From Oerskovia sp042887685 (GTDB lineage: Bacteria > Actinomycetota > Actinomycetes > Actinomycetales > Cellulomonadaceae): a stretch of 64,000 bases of DNA. Below, one piece after another: positions 34,569 to 43,840 of the stretch. Below the pieces are notes generated by a model that saw only the letters and a list, made by a program, of their open reading frames with translations, searched no databases and was not told where the DNA came from. The first letter of the stretch is position 1, and each line of letters begins with the position of its first letter. Position numbers and translations under genes: made by a program. The stretch spans positions 98,154 to 162,153 of the forward strand of contig NZ_JBHVOS010000008.1 in assembly GCF_042887685.1 (NCBI RefSeq), written 5' to 3'.

Positions 34569-34955
34569 GTGGCACGCGTGAAGCGGGCGGTCAACGCCCA
34601 GAAGAAGCGCCGTACAACTCTCGAGCGCGCTGCGGGTTACCGCGGCCAGCGTTCGCGTCTCTACCGGAAGGCGAAGGAGCAGGTCACCCACTCCCTCGTC
34701 TACTCCTACCGCGACCGCAAGGCGCGCAAGGGCGACTTCCGTCGTCTGTGGATCCAGCGCATCAACGCTGCGTCCCGCGCGCAGGGCCTGACGTACAACC
34801 GCCTCATCCAGGGCCTCAAGGCCGCTGGCATCGAGGTCGACCGTCGCGTCCTCGCTGACCTCGCGGTCAACGACGTCACGGTCTTCAACGCGCTCGTCCA
34901 GGCTGCGAAGGACGCTCTGCCTGCCGACGTGAACGCCCCGAAGGCTGCTGCCTGA
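34569..34955 (+). CDS. rplT: RplT, ribosomal protein L20
   Basis: 128 residues, MARVKRAVNAQKKRR, RGQRSRLYRKAKEQV and RRLWIQRINAASRAQGLTYN are typical of bL20, an early 50S assembly protein that represses its own operon in other bacteria. CAAGGAGCATCAC precedes the start codon (GTG). Third gene of the operon. Confidence 0.97.
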   Translation: MARVKRAVNAQKKRRTTLERAAGYRGQRSRLYRKAKEQVTHSLVYSYRDRKARKGDFRRLWIQRINAASRAQGLTYNRLIQGLKAAGIEVDRRVLADLAVNDVTVFNALVQAAKDALPADVNAPKAAA

Positions 34956-34993
34956 TCATCGAGCAGCGACTCTTCTCACCGGACGCCCGCACA

Positions 34994-35926
34994 GTGAACG
35001 ATCTGTCCTCAGATCGCCCCGTACCGTTCTTCCGCCGCGTTCCCGAGGTCTCGAACCCTCGGAGCGACCGGGTCAAGGCGGTCCGGGCACTGTCCGGGCG
35101 TCCGGCGCGTTCGCGCCACCAGCAGTTCCTCGTCGAGGGACCGCAGGGGGTGCGTGAGGCCGTCCGGCACGGCGCGCGGCTCGTCCGTGACGTGTACGTG
35201 ACGTCGTCGGCCGCCGACCGCTACGCCGAGATCGTCGACGACGCGCTCGCCGAGGGCCTGCGCGTGCACCTCACGACGCCCGACGCGTTCGAGGCCATGA
35301 GCTCGGACGCCCAGGGAATCCTCGCGGTCGTCCGGACCCAGGACCTCGCGCTCGACGACGCGGTCTCGGCCTCGCCGCGGCTCGTCGCGGTCCTCGCGAC
35401 CGTGCGGGACCCCGGCAACGCGGGCACGGTGATCCGTGCCGCGGACGCCGCCGGCGCCGACCTGGTCGTCCTCGCGGGCGAGAGCGTCGACGTGCACAAC
35501 CCCAAGGTCGTACGCTCCACAGCGGGCTCGCTGTTCCACGTCCCCGTCGTGACGGGCGTGAGCCTCGTCGAGACGGTCGACGCGCTGCGTGCCGCCGGTC
35601 TGGCCGTCCTGGCCGCCGACGGCGCCGGGGACCACGACCTCGACGACCTGCTGGACGTCGCCGGTCGTGCGCCTGCCGAGACTCCGGACCTCGCCCGGCC
35701 GACCGCGTGGATCTTCGGCAACGAGGCCTGGGGCCTCCCGCCCGAGGACCGTGAGCTCGCCGACGCGGTCGTGAGCGTCCCGATCCGAGGTCAGGCGGAG
35801 TCGCTCAACCTCGCGACCGCAGCGACGGTCTGCTTGTACGCGTCGAGCCGGGCGCACCGCCCGCACCGCGCGGACACGCCCGCCTCGCCCACGGACGTTC
35901 CCGACGGCACGGACGGGGCCCTGTGA
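34994..35926 (+). CDS. TrmH/SpoU-family RNA 2'-O-methyltransferase
   Basis: 310 residues. N-terminal substrate-binding part (QQFLVEGPQGVREAVRHGA, about 42-120) and a C-terminal knotted SPOUT domain with the three motifs VRDPGNAGTVIRAADAAG, FGNEAWGL and ESLNLATAATVCLYA that form the AdoMet site. It methylates ribose in rRNA or tRNA. The position is unknown. It follows rplT by 38 bases, and this neighbourhood (rplT then an rRNA methylase) is common. GTG start without a clear Shine-Dalgarno. Confidence 0.9.
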   Translation: MNDLSSDRPVPFFRRVPEVSNPRSDRVKAVRALSGRPARSRHQQFLVEGPQGVREAVRHGARLVRDVYVTSSAADRYAEIVDDALAEGLRVHLTTPDAFEAMSSDAQGILAVVRTQDLALDDAVSASPRLVAVLATVRDPGNAGTVIRAADAAGADLVVLAGESVDVHNPKVVRSTAGSLFHVPVVTGVSLVETVDALRAAGLAVLAADGAGDHDLDDLLDVAGRAPAETPDLARPTAWIFGNEAWGLPPEDRELADAVVSVPIRGQAESLNLATAATVCLYASSRAHRPHRADTPASPTDVPDGTDGAL

Positions 35927-36552
35927 GGGGACGGTCGGTGCGACTGTTCGCGGCCCTGTACCCCTCGGACGAGGCACTCGACCACCTGGGGCTCGCGCTC
36001 TCCGCCCTCGGTGCGGTCGCCCTCGACGACGGACGGCCCTCGGTGCGCTGGACCCCTCGCGACCTCATGCACCTCACGGTCGCCTTCTTCGGCGAGGTCG
36101 CCGAGGGGGCGGCGGACGACCTGGCCGGGGCGCTCGACGCGGTCGCCCGGGACGCGGGACCGCTGACGCTGCACCTGCGCGGCGCCGGGACGTTCGAGGA
36201 CCGCATCCTGTTCGCGGGCGCGGGTGGCGACACGGAAGACCTGCGACGTCTGAGCGCCGCGACCGCGGAGGCGGCCTCCGACGTCGGGCTGCGGCTCGAC
36301 CGGAGGCCCCGCCAGCGCGCCCACCTGACCGTGGCGCGCGCCTCCGGTCCGCGCCGGACCGGCCGTCGCAGGACCGACCCGCAGCCCACCGGCCCAGGAC
36401 TCGGCGAGCTCGCGCACGCCCTCGCCGTCTACGAGGGACCGCGATTCACCGCGGACGAGCTCTGCCTCGTCGAGTCGACCCCGGGGGCCGGGCGCAGCGG
36501 CGGCCCGCTGTACGAGGTCGTGCGGACGTTCGGGCTCGGCGAGCACCGCTGA
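35923..36552 (+). CDS. thpR: ThpR, RNA 2',3'-cyclic phosphodiesterase (LigT-like)
   Basis: 209 residues of the 2H phosphoesterase superfamily: the two HxT motifs are HLTVAFFGEV and RAHLTVARAS. The N-terminal RLFAALYPSDEAL is also typical. Family members open 2',3'-cyclic phosphates on RNA. The physiological substrate is uncertain. GTG overlaps the methyltransferase stop. Confidence 0.88.
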   Translation: MRGRSVRLFAALYPSDEALDHLGLALSALGAVALDDGRPSVRWTPRDLMHLTVAFFGEVAEGAADDLAGALDAVARDAGPLTLHLRGAGTFEDRILFAGAGGDTEDLRRLSAATAEAASDVGLRLDRRPRQRAHLTVARASGPRRTGRRRTDPQPTGPGLGELAHALAVYEGPRFTADELCLVESTPGAGRSGGPLYEVVRTFGLGEHR

Positions 36553-36701
36553 CGCCGCTCGGCCCGTGGGCGGCCGGTCCGGCTGGACCCGCCGCCGGGC
36601 CGCGAGGGCCGGGCCCACGCCCCCCGGGCGCGCGCCCCGCACCCTCCGAGGCCGCGCCCCGCGCCCACGCCCACGGCGCGGCGGTGTGGGACGATGAGGA
36701 C

Positions 36702-36755
36702 ATGCAGCGCGATGATCGCCGATTTACGTGGCCCGCTCGAGGGCCGCGCGGCTGA
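36702..36755 (+). other. Tiny ORF in the pheS upstream region, uncertain
   Basis: A 17-codon frame starting ATGCAGCGCGATGATCGC, with GAGGA six bases upstream and one Phe and one Trp codon. It lies upstream of the pheS -10 box, so it is not obviously part of the pheS message. I would not call it a leader peptide on this evidence. The rest of the 343-bp gap (36553-36895) is GC-rich with no supported gene. Confidence 0.2.
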
Positions 36756-36826
36756 CGCTGCGCACGTCGACCACAGGCCACCGCGCGGTGGCCCCGGATC
36801 GACCGGTCGTGCCCCGGCGGGCGCTC

Positions 36827-36868
36827 TAGAATCTTCAGTTGGACGCGCGAGGTGACCTCTGCGCGTCC
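36827..36868 (+). promoter_or_regulatory. pheS -10 box and 5' UTR hairpin
   Basis: TAGAAT (36827-36832) is a good -10. Transcription should begin near 36839-36841. The first bases of the message then form a hairpin: GGACGCGC (36841-36848) pairs with GCGCGTCC (36861-36868), with an inner GAGG/CCTC. It ends 28 bases before the ATG, ahead of AGGAAGG. Confidence 0.55.
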
Positions 36869-36895
36869 GATCCCGATCCCGCCAGGAAGGCACGC

Positions 36896-37987
36896 ATGTC
36901 CACCCCTGATCCGGTCCAGCCCGCCGCGCCCTCGCCGCTCGACGGCCCCGCGCTCGAGACCGTCCTCTCCGAGGCCCTCGCGGCCGTCGAGGCCGCCCGC
37001 GACCTCGACGAGCTCAAGACGGTGCGTCTCGAGCACACCGGCGACCGCAGCGCCCTCGCGCTCGCGAACCGCCAGATCGGCCAGCTCGCGCCCGCCGACA
37101 AGGCCGCCGCGGGCAAGCTCCTCGGCCCCGTCCGTGGCCGCCTCAACCAGGCGCTCGCCGCGCGCACGCAGGTCCTCGAGGCCGAGCGCGACGAGCGTGT
37201 CCTGGTCGAGGAGTCGGTCGACGTGACGCTCCCCGTCGACCGTGCACCCGCCGGTGCTCGGCACCCGCTCGAGACGCTCCAGGAGCGCGCCGCGGACTTC
37301 TTCACGGCCATGGGCTGGGAGATCGCGGAGGGCCCGGAGATCGAGGCCGAGTGGTTCAACTTCGACGCCCTCAACTTCGGTCCGGACCACCCGGCCCGTC
37401 AGATGCAGGACACGTTCTTCCTCCAGGCGCCGACAGGACCCGACGGCGAGCCCGGTGAGCCGTCGAACCTCGTGCTGCGCACGCACACGTCGCCCGTGCA
37501 GGCCCGCACGCTCCTCGAGCGCGAGCTGCCCGTGTACATCGCGTGCCCCGGCAAGGTGTTCCGCACCGACGAGCTCGACGCGACGCACACACCCGTCTTC
37601 CACCAGGTCGAGGGCCTCGCGGTCGACAAGGGGCTGACCATGGCGCACCTGCTCGGGACGCTCGACCACTTCGCCAAGGCGATGTTCGGTCCTGAGGCCC
37701 GCACGCGCCTGCGCCCCTCGTTCTTCCCCTTCACCGAGCCCAGCGCCGAGATGGACCTGTGGTTCCCCCAGAAGAAGGGCGGGGCCGGCTGGATCGAGTG
37801 GGGTGGCTGCGGCATGGTCAACCCGAACGTCCTGCGCTCCGCGGGGATCGACCCCGAGGTGTACTCGGGCTTCGCGTTCGGCATGGGCATCGAGCGCACG
37901 CTCATGCTGCGCCACGGAATTGCTGACATGCACGACATGGTGGAGGGCGACGTCCGCTTCTCGACCCAGTTCGGAATGGGGATCTGA
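36896..37987 (+). CDS. pheS: PheS, phenylalanyl-tRNA synthetase alpha subunit
   Basis: 363 residues. N-terminal coiled coil that binds tRNA (about 20-105) and a class II catalytic domain: motif 1 region HPLETLQERAADFFTAMGWE, motif 2 in KVFRTDELDATHTPVFHQVEGL and motif 3 GFAFGMGIERTLML. AGGAAGG lies upstream of ATG 36896. It overlaps pheT by one base. Confidence 0.97.
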   Translation: MSTPDPVQPAAPSPLDGPALETVLSEALAAVEAARDLDELKTVRLEHTGDRSALALANRQIGQLAPADKAAAGKLLGPVRGRLNQALAARTQVLEAERDERVLVEESVDVTLPVDRAPAGARHPLETLQERAADFFTAMGWEIAEGPEIEAEWFNFDALNFGPDHPARQMQDTFFLQAPTGPDGEPGEPSNLVLRTHTSPVQARTLLERELPVYIACPGKVFRTDELDATHTPVFHQVEGLAVDKGLTMAHLLGTLDHFAKAMFGPEARTRLRPSFFPFTEPSAEMDLWFPQKKGGAGWIEWGGCGMVNPNVLRSAGIDPEVYSGFAFGMGIERTLMLRHGIADMHDMVEGDVRFSTQFGMGI

Positions 37988-40572
37988 TGCCGAACATCGT
38001 CATCGACTGGCTCGGCGAGCACGTCGAGCTGCCGGAAGGCCTGACGGCCGAGACGCTGGCCGCCGCGCTCGTGAAGGTCGGCCTGGAGGAGGAGGCGATC
38101 CACGGGTCGTCCGTCACCGGTCCGCTCGTCGTGGGCCAGGTCGTCTCGGTCGAGCCCGAGGAGCAGAAGAACGGCAAGGTCATCAACTGGTGCCAGGTCG
38201 ACGTCGGGGCGCACAACGTCGACGGCGTCCCCGTCGCCGAGGGCGGGACCCCGCGCGGCATCATCTGCGGCGCGCACAACTTCGGCCCGGGCGACCGCGT
38301 CGTCGTCGCGCTGCCCGGCGCCGTGCTGCCCGGACCCTTCCCCATCGCGAGCCGCAAGACCTACGGCCACGTCTCGGACGGCATGATCTGCTCGGCCAAG
38401 GAGCTGGGGCTGGGGCAGGACCACGACGGCATCATCGTGCTCGACCGCTACGGGTACTCCCCGGAGACCGGCTACGACACGACGCCCGGCACCGACGCGC
38501 TCGAGCTCCTGGGTCTGGGCGACGAGGTCCTCGAGATCAACGTCACCCCGGACCGCGGGTACTGCTTCTCCTACCGCGGCGTGGCCCGCGAGTTCTCGCA
38601 CTCCACGGGTGCGGCCTTCACGGACCGCGGGCTCCCGTCGGGCGACCTGCCCGGCGTGACGCCCGACGGCTTCCCCGTCGAGGTCGAGGACGACGCCCCG
38701 ATCCACGGCGTGACCGGTTGCGACCGGTTCGTCACCCGGATCGTGCGCGGCATCGACCCGCAGGCGCCGACCCCGGCGTGGATGCAGCGCCGCCTGACCC
38801 AGGCGGGCATGCGCCCCATCTCGCTCGCGGTCGACATCACGAACTACGTCATGCTCGACCTCGGTCAGCCCCTGCACGCCTACGACCTCGCGAAGGTCGC
38901 AGGGCCGATCGTCGTGCGCCGCGCGACACCGGGGGAGCGGCTCACGACGCTCGACGCCGTCGACCGCCGCCTCGACGTCGAGGACCTGCTCATCACCGAC
39001 TCGCCCGAGGGGGCGCGCGCCTCGCGGGTGCTCGGGATCGCGGGCGTCATGGGCGGGGCGTCGAGCGAGGTCAGCGCGACCACGACGGACGTCCTGGTCG
39101 AGGCCGCGCACTTCGACCCGATCACGGTGGCGCGTTCCGCCCGCCGCCACAAGCTGCCCTCCGAGGCGGCCAAGCGCTTCGAGCGCGGCGCCGACCCCGC
39201 GCTGCCGCCCGTCGCGGCGCAGCGCGTCGTCGACCTGCTCGTCGAGCTCGGTGGCGGCACGGCGGACGACGCCGTGAGCGACCTCAACGCGGTCGTCCCC
39301 GTCACCCCGATCGTGTTCCCGATCCACGAGGCCGAGCGCCTCGTCGGGGTCGCGTACACGTCGGAGCAGGTGCGTGGCGTGCTCGCCGAGATCGGCTGCA
39401 CGGTCCGCGACCTCGACGGTGGCACGACCCTCGAGGTCACCCCGCCGACGTGGCGCCCCGACCTGACGGGCGCCGCGGAGCTCGTCGAGGAGATCGCGCG
39501 CCTCGTCGGCTACGACAAGATCCCGTCGATCCTCCCGCCCGCCCCGGCTGGTCGCGGGCTGACGACGTCGCAGCAGCTGCGCCGTTCGGTCGCCCGTGCC
39601 CTCGCGGAGGCCGGGTTCGTCGAGACGCTCAGCTACCCGTTCGTGAACCCGCAGTCGCACGACGACCTGCGTCTGCCCGCCGCCGACGACCGTCGTCGCG
39701 CCCTGCGGCTCGTCAACCCGCTCGCGGACGACCACCCCGAGATGCGCACGAACCTGCTGACGACGCTGCTCGGCACGCTCAAGCGCAACGTGGGCCGTGG
39801 GAACACCGACCTGGCGATCTTCGAGATCGGCCTCGTGACGCGCCCCGTGGCCGGTGCGCCGGCGGCCCCGCAGCTCCCGGGCGGCGTCCGCCCGAGCGAG
39901 CAGGACCTCGAGACCCTGCAGGCCGCGGTCCCGCCGCAGCCCCGCCGGGTCGCGGGCGTCCTGACAGGTCAGCGTCAGGCCTCGGGCTGGTGGGGCGCGG
40001 GTCGCGCGGCCGACTGGACCGACGCGCTGGCCGCAGCACGGCTCGTCGCCGAGCGCGTCGGCGCCCAGGTGAGCGTGGTCGCCGACCACGACCACGCGCC
40101 GTGGCACCCGGGCCGGACGGCGAGGCTCGAGCTGGCGGACGGGACCGTCGTCGGGCACGCGGGCGAGCTGCACCCCAAGGTGCTCGAGACGCTCGGCCTG
40201 CCCGCGCGGACCGTCGCGTTCGAGGTCGACCTCGACGCGCTGATCGCCGCCGCACCGGGGCAGCCCGTCCAGGCGGAGCCCGTCTCGTCGTTCCCGCTCG
40301 CGAAGGAGGACCTGGCGCTCGTCGTCGACGCCTCCGTGCCGGCCTCGGCCGTGCGTGCCGCGATCGAGGACGGGGCGGGCGAGCTGCTCGAGGAGCTCGC
40401 GCTGTTCGACGTCTACACCGGACCCCAGGTCGGCGAGGGCAAGAAGTCCCTCGCGTTCTCGCTGCGGCTGCGCGGCACCGACCGCACGCTCACCGCGGAG
40501 GACTCCGCGGCCGTGCGCGCCGCGGCGGTCGCCGCGGCGCACGAGAAGGTCGGGGCCGAGCTCCGTGGCTGA
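37987..40572 (+). CDS. pheT: PheT, phenylalanyl-tRNA synthetase beta subunit
   Basis: 861 residues. The order is tRNA-binding OB domain (about 40-150, VVGQVVSVEPEEQKNGKVINWC), B3/B4 editing region (about 200-400), B5 (LEVTPPTWRPDLTGAAELVEEIARLVGYDKIP), catalytic-like core, and the C-terminal ferredoxin-like anticodon-binding domain (SSFPLAKEDLALVVD onward). Forms an alpha2-beta2 enzyme with PheS. Its stop lies inside the start of the SDR gene. Confidence 0.97.
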   Translation: MPNIVIDWLGEHVELPEGLTAETLAAALVKVGLEEEAIHGSSVTGPLVVGQVVSVEPEEQKNGKVINWCQVDVGAHNVDGVPVAEGGTPRGIICGAHNFGPGDRVVVALPGAVLPGPFPIASRKTYGHVSDGMICSAKELGLGQDHDGIIVLDRYGYSPETGYDTTPGTDALELLGLGDEVLEINVTPDRGYCFSYRGVAREFSHSTGAAFTDRGLPSGDLPGVTPDGFPVEVEDDAPIHGVTGCDRFVTRIVRGIDPQAPTPAWMQRRLTQAGMRPISLAVDITNYVMLDLGQPLHAYDLAKVAGPIVVRRATPGERLTTLDAVDRRLDVEDLLITDSPEGARASRVLGIAGVMGGASSEVSATTTDVLVEAAHFDPITVARSARRHKLPSEAAKRFERGADPALPPVAAQRVVDLLVELGGGTADDAVSDLNAVVPVTPIVFPIHEAERLVGVAYTSEQVRGVLAEIGCTVRDLDGGTTLEVTPPTWRPDLTGAAELVEEIARLVGYDKIPSILPPAPAGRGLTTSQQLRRSVARALAEAGFVETLSYPFVNPQSHDDLRLPAADDRRRALRLVNPLADDHPEMRTNLLTTLLGTLKRNVGRGNTDLAIFEIGLVTRPVAGAPAAPQLPGGVRPSEQDLETLQAAVPPQPRRVAGVLTGQRQASGWWGAGRAADWTDALAAARLVAERVGAQVSVVADHDHAPWHPGRTARLELADGTVVGHAGELHPKVLETLGLPARTVAFEVDLDALIAAAPGQPVQAEPVSSFPLAKEDLALVVDASVPASAVRAAIEDGAGELLEELALFDVYTGPQVGEGKKSLAFSLRLRGTDRTLTAEDSAAVRAAAVAAAHEKVGAELRG

Positions 40573-41425
40573 CGTCACCACCGTGGCCCCCGCGCGCACC
40601 GCCCTCGTCACGGGTGGTGCGCGCGGGATCGGCCGCGCGGTCGTGCTGGGGCTCGCCCACGCGGGCCTCGACGTCGCGGTGCTGGGCCGGGACGCGTCCC
40701 GCGTGGACGACGTCGTCGCGCAGGTCCGCGCGCTGGGTCGCCGCTCCGTGGGCCTGGTCGCGGACGTGGGCGACCCCGCAGCCGTGGACGCCGCCGTCGC
40801 GCGGGCCGAGGCCGAGCTGGGCGGGATCGACCTCCTGGTCAACAACGCCGGGCGCATCGACGCCGAGGTCCCGCTGTGGGAGGCGGACCCGGACGAGTGG
40901 TGGTCCGTCATGGAGACCAACGTGCGCGGGCCGTTCCTGCTCGCGCGCGCGGTCGTCCCGGGGATGCTCGCGCGGGGCGGTGGGCGGGTCGTCGACCTGA
41001 ACTCTGGTGCCGGGTCGCACGACATGGACGGCGCGAGCGCGTACAACGCGAGCAAGACCGCGCTGCTGCGCATCGGGTCGAACCTGCACCTGTCGGGCCA
41101 CGCCCGGGGGCTGCGGACGTTCGAGGTCGCGCCCGGCGTGGTGCAGACCGACCTGACCGCGTCGATGGACATGCACGTGGGGCGCACCGAGTGGACGCCC
41201 GTCGAGCGGACGGTCGAGATGGTCGTCGCGATCGCGGGCGGCGAGCTCGACGCGTGGTCGGGGACGTTCGTGCGGGTCACGCACGACTCGCCCGCGTCGC
41301 TGCGGGCGGCCGCCACGGCCGGCTCCGAGGGTGCGGAGGCCGTGCCGGGTCCCGAGGCGCGCCGCTTGCGCGTGACGCGCTTCGGCGACGACGACCCCAT
41401 GCCGGGAGCGCTCCCGGCACGCTGA
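40565..41425 (+). CDS. Short-chain dehydrogenase/reductase
   Basis: 286 residues: cofactor loop TGGARGIGRAV, NNAG, and catalytic YNASK with the preceding serine. About 50 C-terminal residues beyond the fold are unusual and arginine/proline-rich. The substrate is unknown. GTG 40565 overlaps the end of pheT by eight bases, so the gene is read with pheST, though no functional link is clear. Confidence 0.85.
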   Translation: MADVTTVAPARTALVTGGARGIGRAVVLGLAHAGLDVAVLGRDASRVDDVVAQVRALGRRSVGLVADVGDPAAVDAAVARAEAELGGIDLLVNNAGRIDAEVPLWEADPDEWWSVMETNVRGPFLLARAVVPGMLARGGGRVVDLNSGAGSHDMDGASAYNASKTALLRIGSNLHLSGHARGLRTFEVAPGVVQTDLTASMDMHVGRTEWTPVERTVEMVVAIAGGELDAWSGTFVRVTHDSPASLRAAATAGSEGAEAVPGPEARRLRVTRFGDDDPMPGALPAR

Positions 41426-41446
41426 CCCGTCCGCGCCGGTCGTCGG

Positions 41447-42229
41447 TCAGTGGTGGTGGCCGTGCCGGCCGAGGGTCTCCACGGCGGTGGCCCCCGGCCG
41501 CGTCCACTGCGGCACAGGACGCGTGGACTCGCTCCAACCGGCCACGCCGTCCGCGTCTGACCGCCAGAACCAGCCCGGGCCCCGGCCTGCGGGCCAGCCC
41601 TCGGGGTCGACCTCCCAGGCCTCGCCGCGGCCGTACGGCGTCATGTCCAGCAGGGCGAACGCGGGGTTGGTCGGCTCGGTGCCACGGCCCGTCGTGCGGT
41701 AGGTGAGGAACACGTCGTCGCCGTCGCGCAGGAAGAACGAGAGGTAGCCCATCTCGCCGCCGACGGGCGCCTCCAGGTCGCGCACCGAGTACCAGGGCTG
41801 GGTGTAGCCCATGAACTCGACGTACGGGGCGACCTCGTCCCACGCCCCGGTCGTCACGAGAGCGAACGAGACGCCGCGCGCGTTGAGGTACACGGCGTCC
41901 TTCAGGTGCCACGCCGTCCAGGTGCAGCCCTCGCACTGGCCCTGGTGCGGCGCGCCGTCGTGCCACATGTGCTGGTAGACCACGAGCTCGTCGCGACCCT
42001 GGAAGAGGTCCAGGAACGGGACGGGGCCGTCGGGACCGACGACCTCCACGGTGCCGTCGACCCTCGCCATGGGCAGCCGCCGCCGGGCCGCGGCGATGGC
42101 ATCACCCTCGTGGGTGTGCGCCTTCTCCCGGACCAGGAGCGCGTCCCGGGTGGCTTCCCAGGTGGCCAGGTCGACGACGGGCGGGCGGCCTGACGGGGCT
42201 GCGGTCGGGTCCTCGGGCGGGGTCGTCAT
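41447..42229 (-). CDS. DUF899-family thioredoxin-like protein
   Basis: 260 residues. The central part LVVYQHMWHDGAPHQGQCEGCTWTAW carries the CxxC-like cysteine pair of this thioredoxin-fold family, followed by ALVTTGAWDEVAPYVEFMGYTQPWYSV and FLTYRTTGRGTEPTNPAFALLDMTPYG. The function is not known. A C-terminal GRHGHHH could bind metal. CGGAGGACACC precedes the ATG. It converges with the SDR gene across 21 bases. Confidence 0.82.
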   Translation of the reverse strand: MTTPPEDPTAAPSGRPPVVDLATWEATRDALLVREKAHTHEGDAIAAARRRLPMARVDGTVEVVGPDGPVPFLDLFQGRDELVVYQHMWHDGAPHQGQCEGCTWTAWHLKDAVYLNARGVSFALVTTGAWDEVAPYVEFMGYTQPWYSVRDLEAPVGGEMGYLSFFLRDGDDVFLTYRTTGRGTEPTNPAFALLDMTPYGRGEAWEVDPEGWPAGRGPGWFWRSDADGVAGWSESTRPVPQWTRPGATAVETLGRHGHHH

Positions 42230-42337
42230 GGTGTCCTCCGTGCGGGCTCGTGCAGGGCCGCGCCGGACGGCGCTCACCTGCGGTCACGAGGGCAGACTCG
42301 GGACCGGGCCGGAACTCATCGTCGGTGGCGCTGCCCG

Positions 42338-42703
42338 TCAGTGGTTTCGGCGCCCGCGCGAGGCGCCGAACGGGCCGCCCACGAACAGCCCCAGACCGAG
42401 CACGAAGCCGAAGTCGTACCAGTTCCCGTTGTTGTGGACCTCGTAGATGTTCACCGTGTCGGTGAACAACGAGACCACGAACGTCACGGGCACGATGATG
42501 CCCTGCCACAGGCCGAGCCAGAACCCGGCCGGGCTGCCGTCCGCGGTGGGCGTGCCCACGTCGGGGTTGGGACCCGGGGCGCAGGCCGCGAGCGCGAGCG
42601 CCCCGACGACCAGTGCCGCGGCGAGGACGACGCGTCGGGCTCGTGCGGACGTGAGCGCCGTACGTGCGGAGTCGTGGGGTGAGACGTCGTGCGTCGGGCG
42701 CAT
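42338..42703 (-). CDS. Small membrane-bound lipoprotein, unknown function
   Basis: 121 residues. A basic lead and hydrophobic stretch end in LALAAC, a lipobox. Two further hydrophobic segments follow (GFWLGLWQGIIVPVTFVVSLF and FGFVLGLGLFVGGPFG) around NIYEVHNNGNWYDFG. The pattern looks conserved in actinobacteria, but I know no function. CAGGAGGTC-like purines near the start are weak. Confidence 0.65.
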   Translation of the reverse strand: MRPTHDVSPHDSARTALTSARARRVVLAAALVVGALALAACAPGPNPDVGTPTADGSPAGFWLGLWQGIIVPVTFVVSLFTDTVNIYEVHNNGNWYDFGFVLGLGLFVGGPFGASRGRRNH

Positions 42704-42794
42704 GGCCGACCTCCTCGTGGCTGGACCGGACGGTCGCCCCCAGCATCCGCCGTGGCGCGGCTCGGCTCAACCGGAGGGCGTCGGTCGCGCTCGG

Positions 42795-42800
42795 TACGCT
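42795..42800 (+). promoter_or_regulatory. -10 box of the iminopeptidase gene, leaderless arrangement
   Basis: TACGCT ends seven bases before ATG 42808. Confidence 0.45.
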
Positions 42801-42807
42801 GCCGGAC

Positions 42808-43749
42808 ATGTACGCCGCGACCCCACCCCACGCCCAGGGACTCCTCGACGTCGGCGACGGCCACGAGATCTGGTGGGAGGTGCGGGGCAACCCGGACGGC
42901 AAGCCCGCGGTCGTGCTGCACGGCGGTCCGGGAGCGGGGTGCACCCCGGGTTCGGCTCGGCCGTTCGACCCCGAGAGGTACCGGGTCGTGCTGCTCGACC
43001 AGCGCGGATGCGGTCGGAGCCGGCCGCTCGCGAGCGACGACGACGCCGACCTGCAGGCCAACACCACGGCCCACCTGCTCGCGGACGTCGAGCTCCTGCG
43101 CAAGCACCTGGGCATCGACGCGTGGCTGGTCCTCGGGACCTCGTGGGGCGCGACGCTCGGGCTTGCGTACGCCGTGGCGCACCCGGAGCACGTGACGGAG
43201 GTGGTCCTGGGCGCGGTCACGAGCACGACTGCCCGCGAGGTCGAGTGGATCACGCGCGAGATGGGGCGGCTCTTCCCCGAGGAATGGGACCGGTTCGTCG
43301 CCGAGGTGCCCGTGGCGGAGCGCGCCGGCAACCTCGCGGCGGCCTACGCCCGCCTGCTCGCCTCTTCGGACCGAGCGGTGCGTGAGCGCGCGGCGGCGGC
43401 CTGGTGCCGCTGGGAGGACGTGCACGTCTCGCTGGTGCACGGCTTCGAGCGGTGGGACCGCTACGACGACCCGACCTTCCGGCTGCTGTTCGCGCGCCTC
43501 GTGACGCACTACTGGTCCCATGCGGCGTTCCTGCCCGACGGCGCACTGCTGGCCGGGGTGCGCGCGCTCGGCGGGGTCCCGGCCGTCCTGGTGCACGGGC
43601 GCCAGGACGTGTCGGGACCGCTCGACGTCGCATGGCGCCTGCACCAGGCGTGGCCGGGGAGCGAGCTCGTGGTGCTCGAGGGCGCAGGGCACGGGGGACC
43701 AGGGTTCCCGGAGGCGCTGGTCGCGGCGACGGACCGGTTCGCGGGCTAG
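42808..43749 (+). CDS. Proline iminopeptidase (alpha/beta hydrolase)
   Basis: 313 residues. The early HGGPGAGCTPGSARPFDPERYRVVLLDQRGCGRS block is characteristic of proline iminopeptidases. The nucleophile serine is in GTSWGATLGLAYA, the acid in VHGRQDVSGP and the base His in GAGHGGPG. It removes N-terminal proline from peptides. ATG 42808 gives MYAATPPHAQGLLDVGDG, the usual beginning. Confidence 0.92.
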   Translation: MYAATPPHAQGLLDVGDGHEIWWEVRGNPDGKPAVVLHGGPGAGCTPGSARPFDPERYRVVLLDQRGCGRSRPLASDDDADLQANTTAHLLADVELLRKHLGIDAWLVLGTSWGATLGLAYAVAHPEHVTEVVLGAVTSTTAREVEWITREMGRLFPEEWDRFVAEVPVAERAGNLAAAYARLLASSDRAVRERAAAAWCRWEDVHVSLVHGFERWDRYDDPTFRLLFARLVTHYWSHAAFLPDGALLAGVRALGGVPAVLVHGRQDVSGPLDVAWRLHQAWPGSELVVLEGAGHGGPGFPEALVAATDRFAG

Positions 43750-43840
43750 CCCGCGCGCCGGTCCGGTACGGTGGTGGCTCCACGCTGCCCCGCCTGCCCC
43801 ACCTGCCCCGCAGTCGACGACGACCACCGAGGTGAGCGCC

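Noticed and set aside
36702..36755. Phe leader peptide for pheS
   Set aside because: Only one Phe codon, and it lies upstream of the best pheS -10 box. Kept only as an uncertain ORF.
37399..41400. Open frame of about 1300 codons on the minus strand
   Set aside because: It is antisense to pheS, pheT and the SDR gene, and is open only because of high GC codon bias. Its translation is arginine-rich with no domain.
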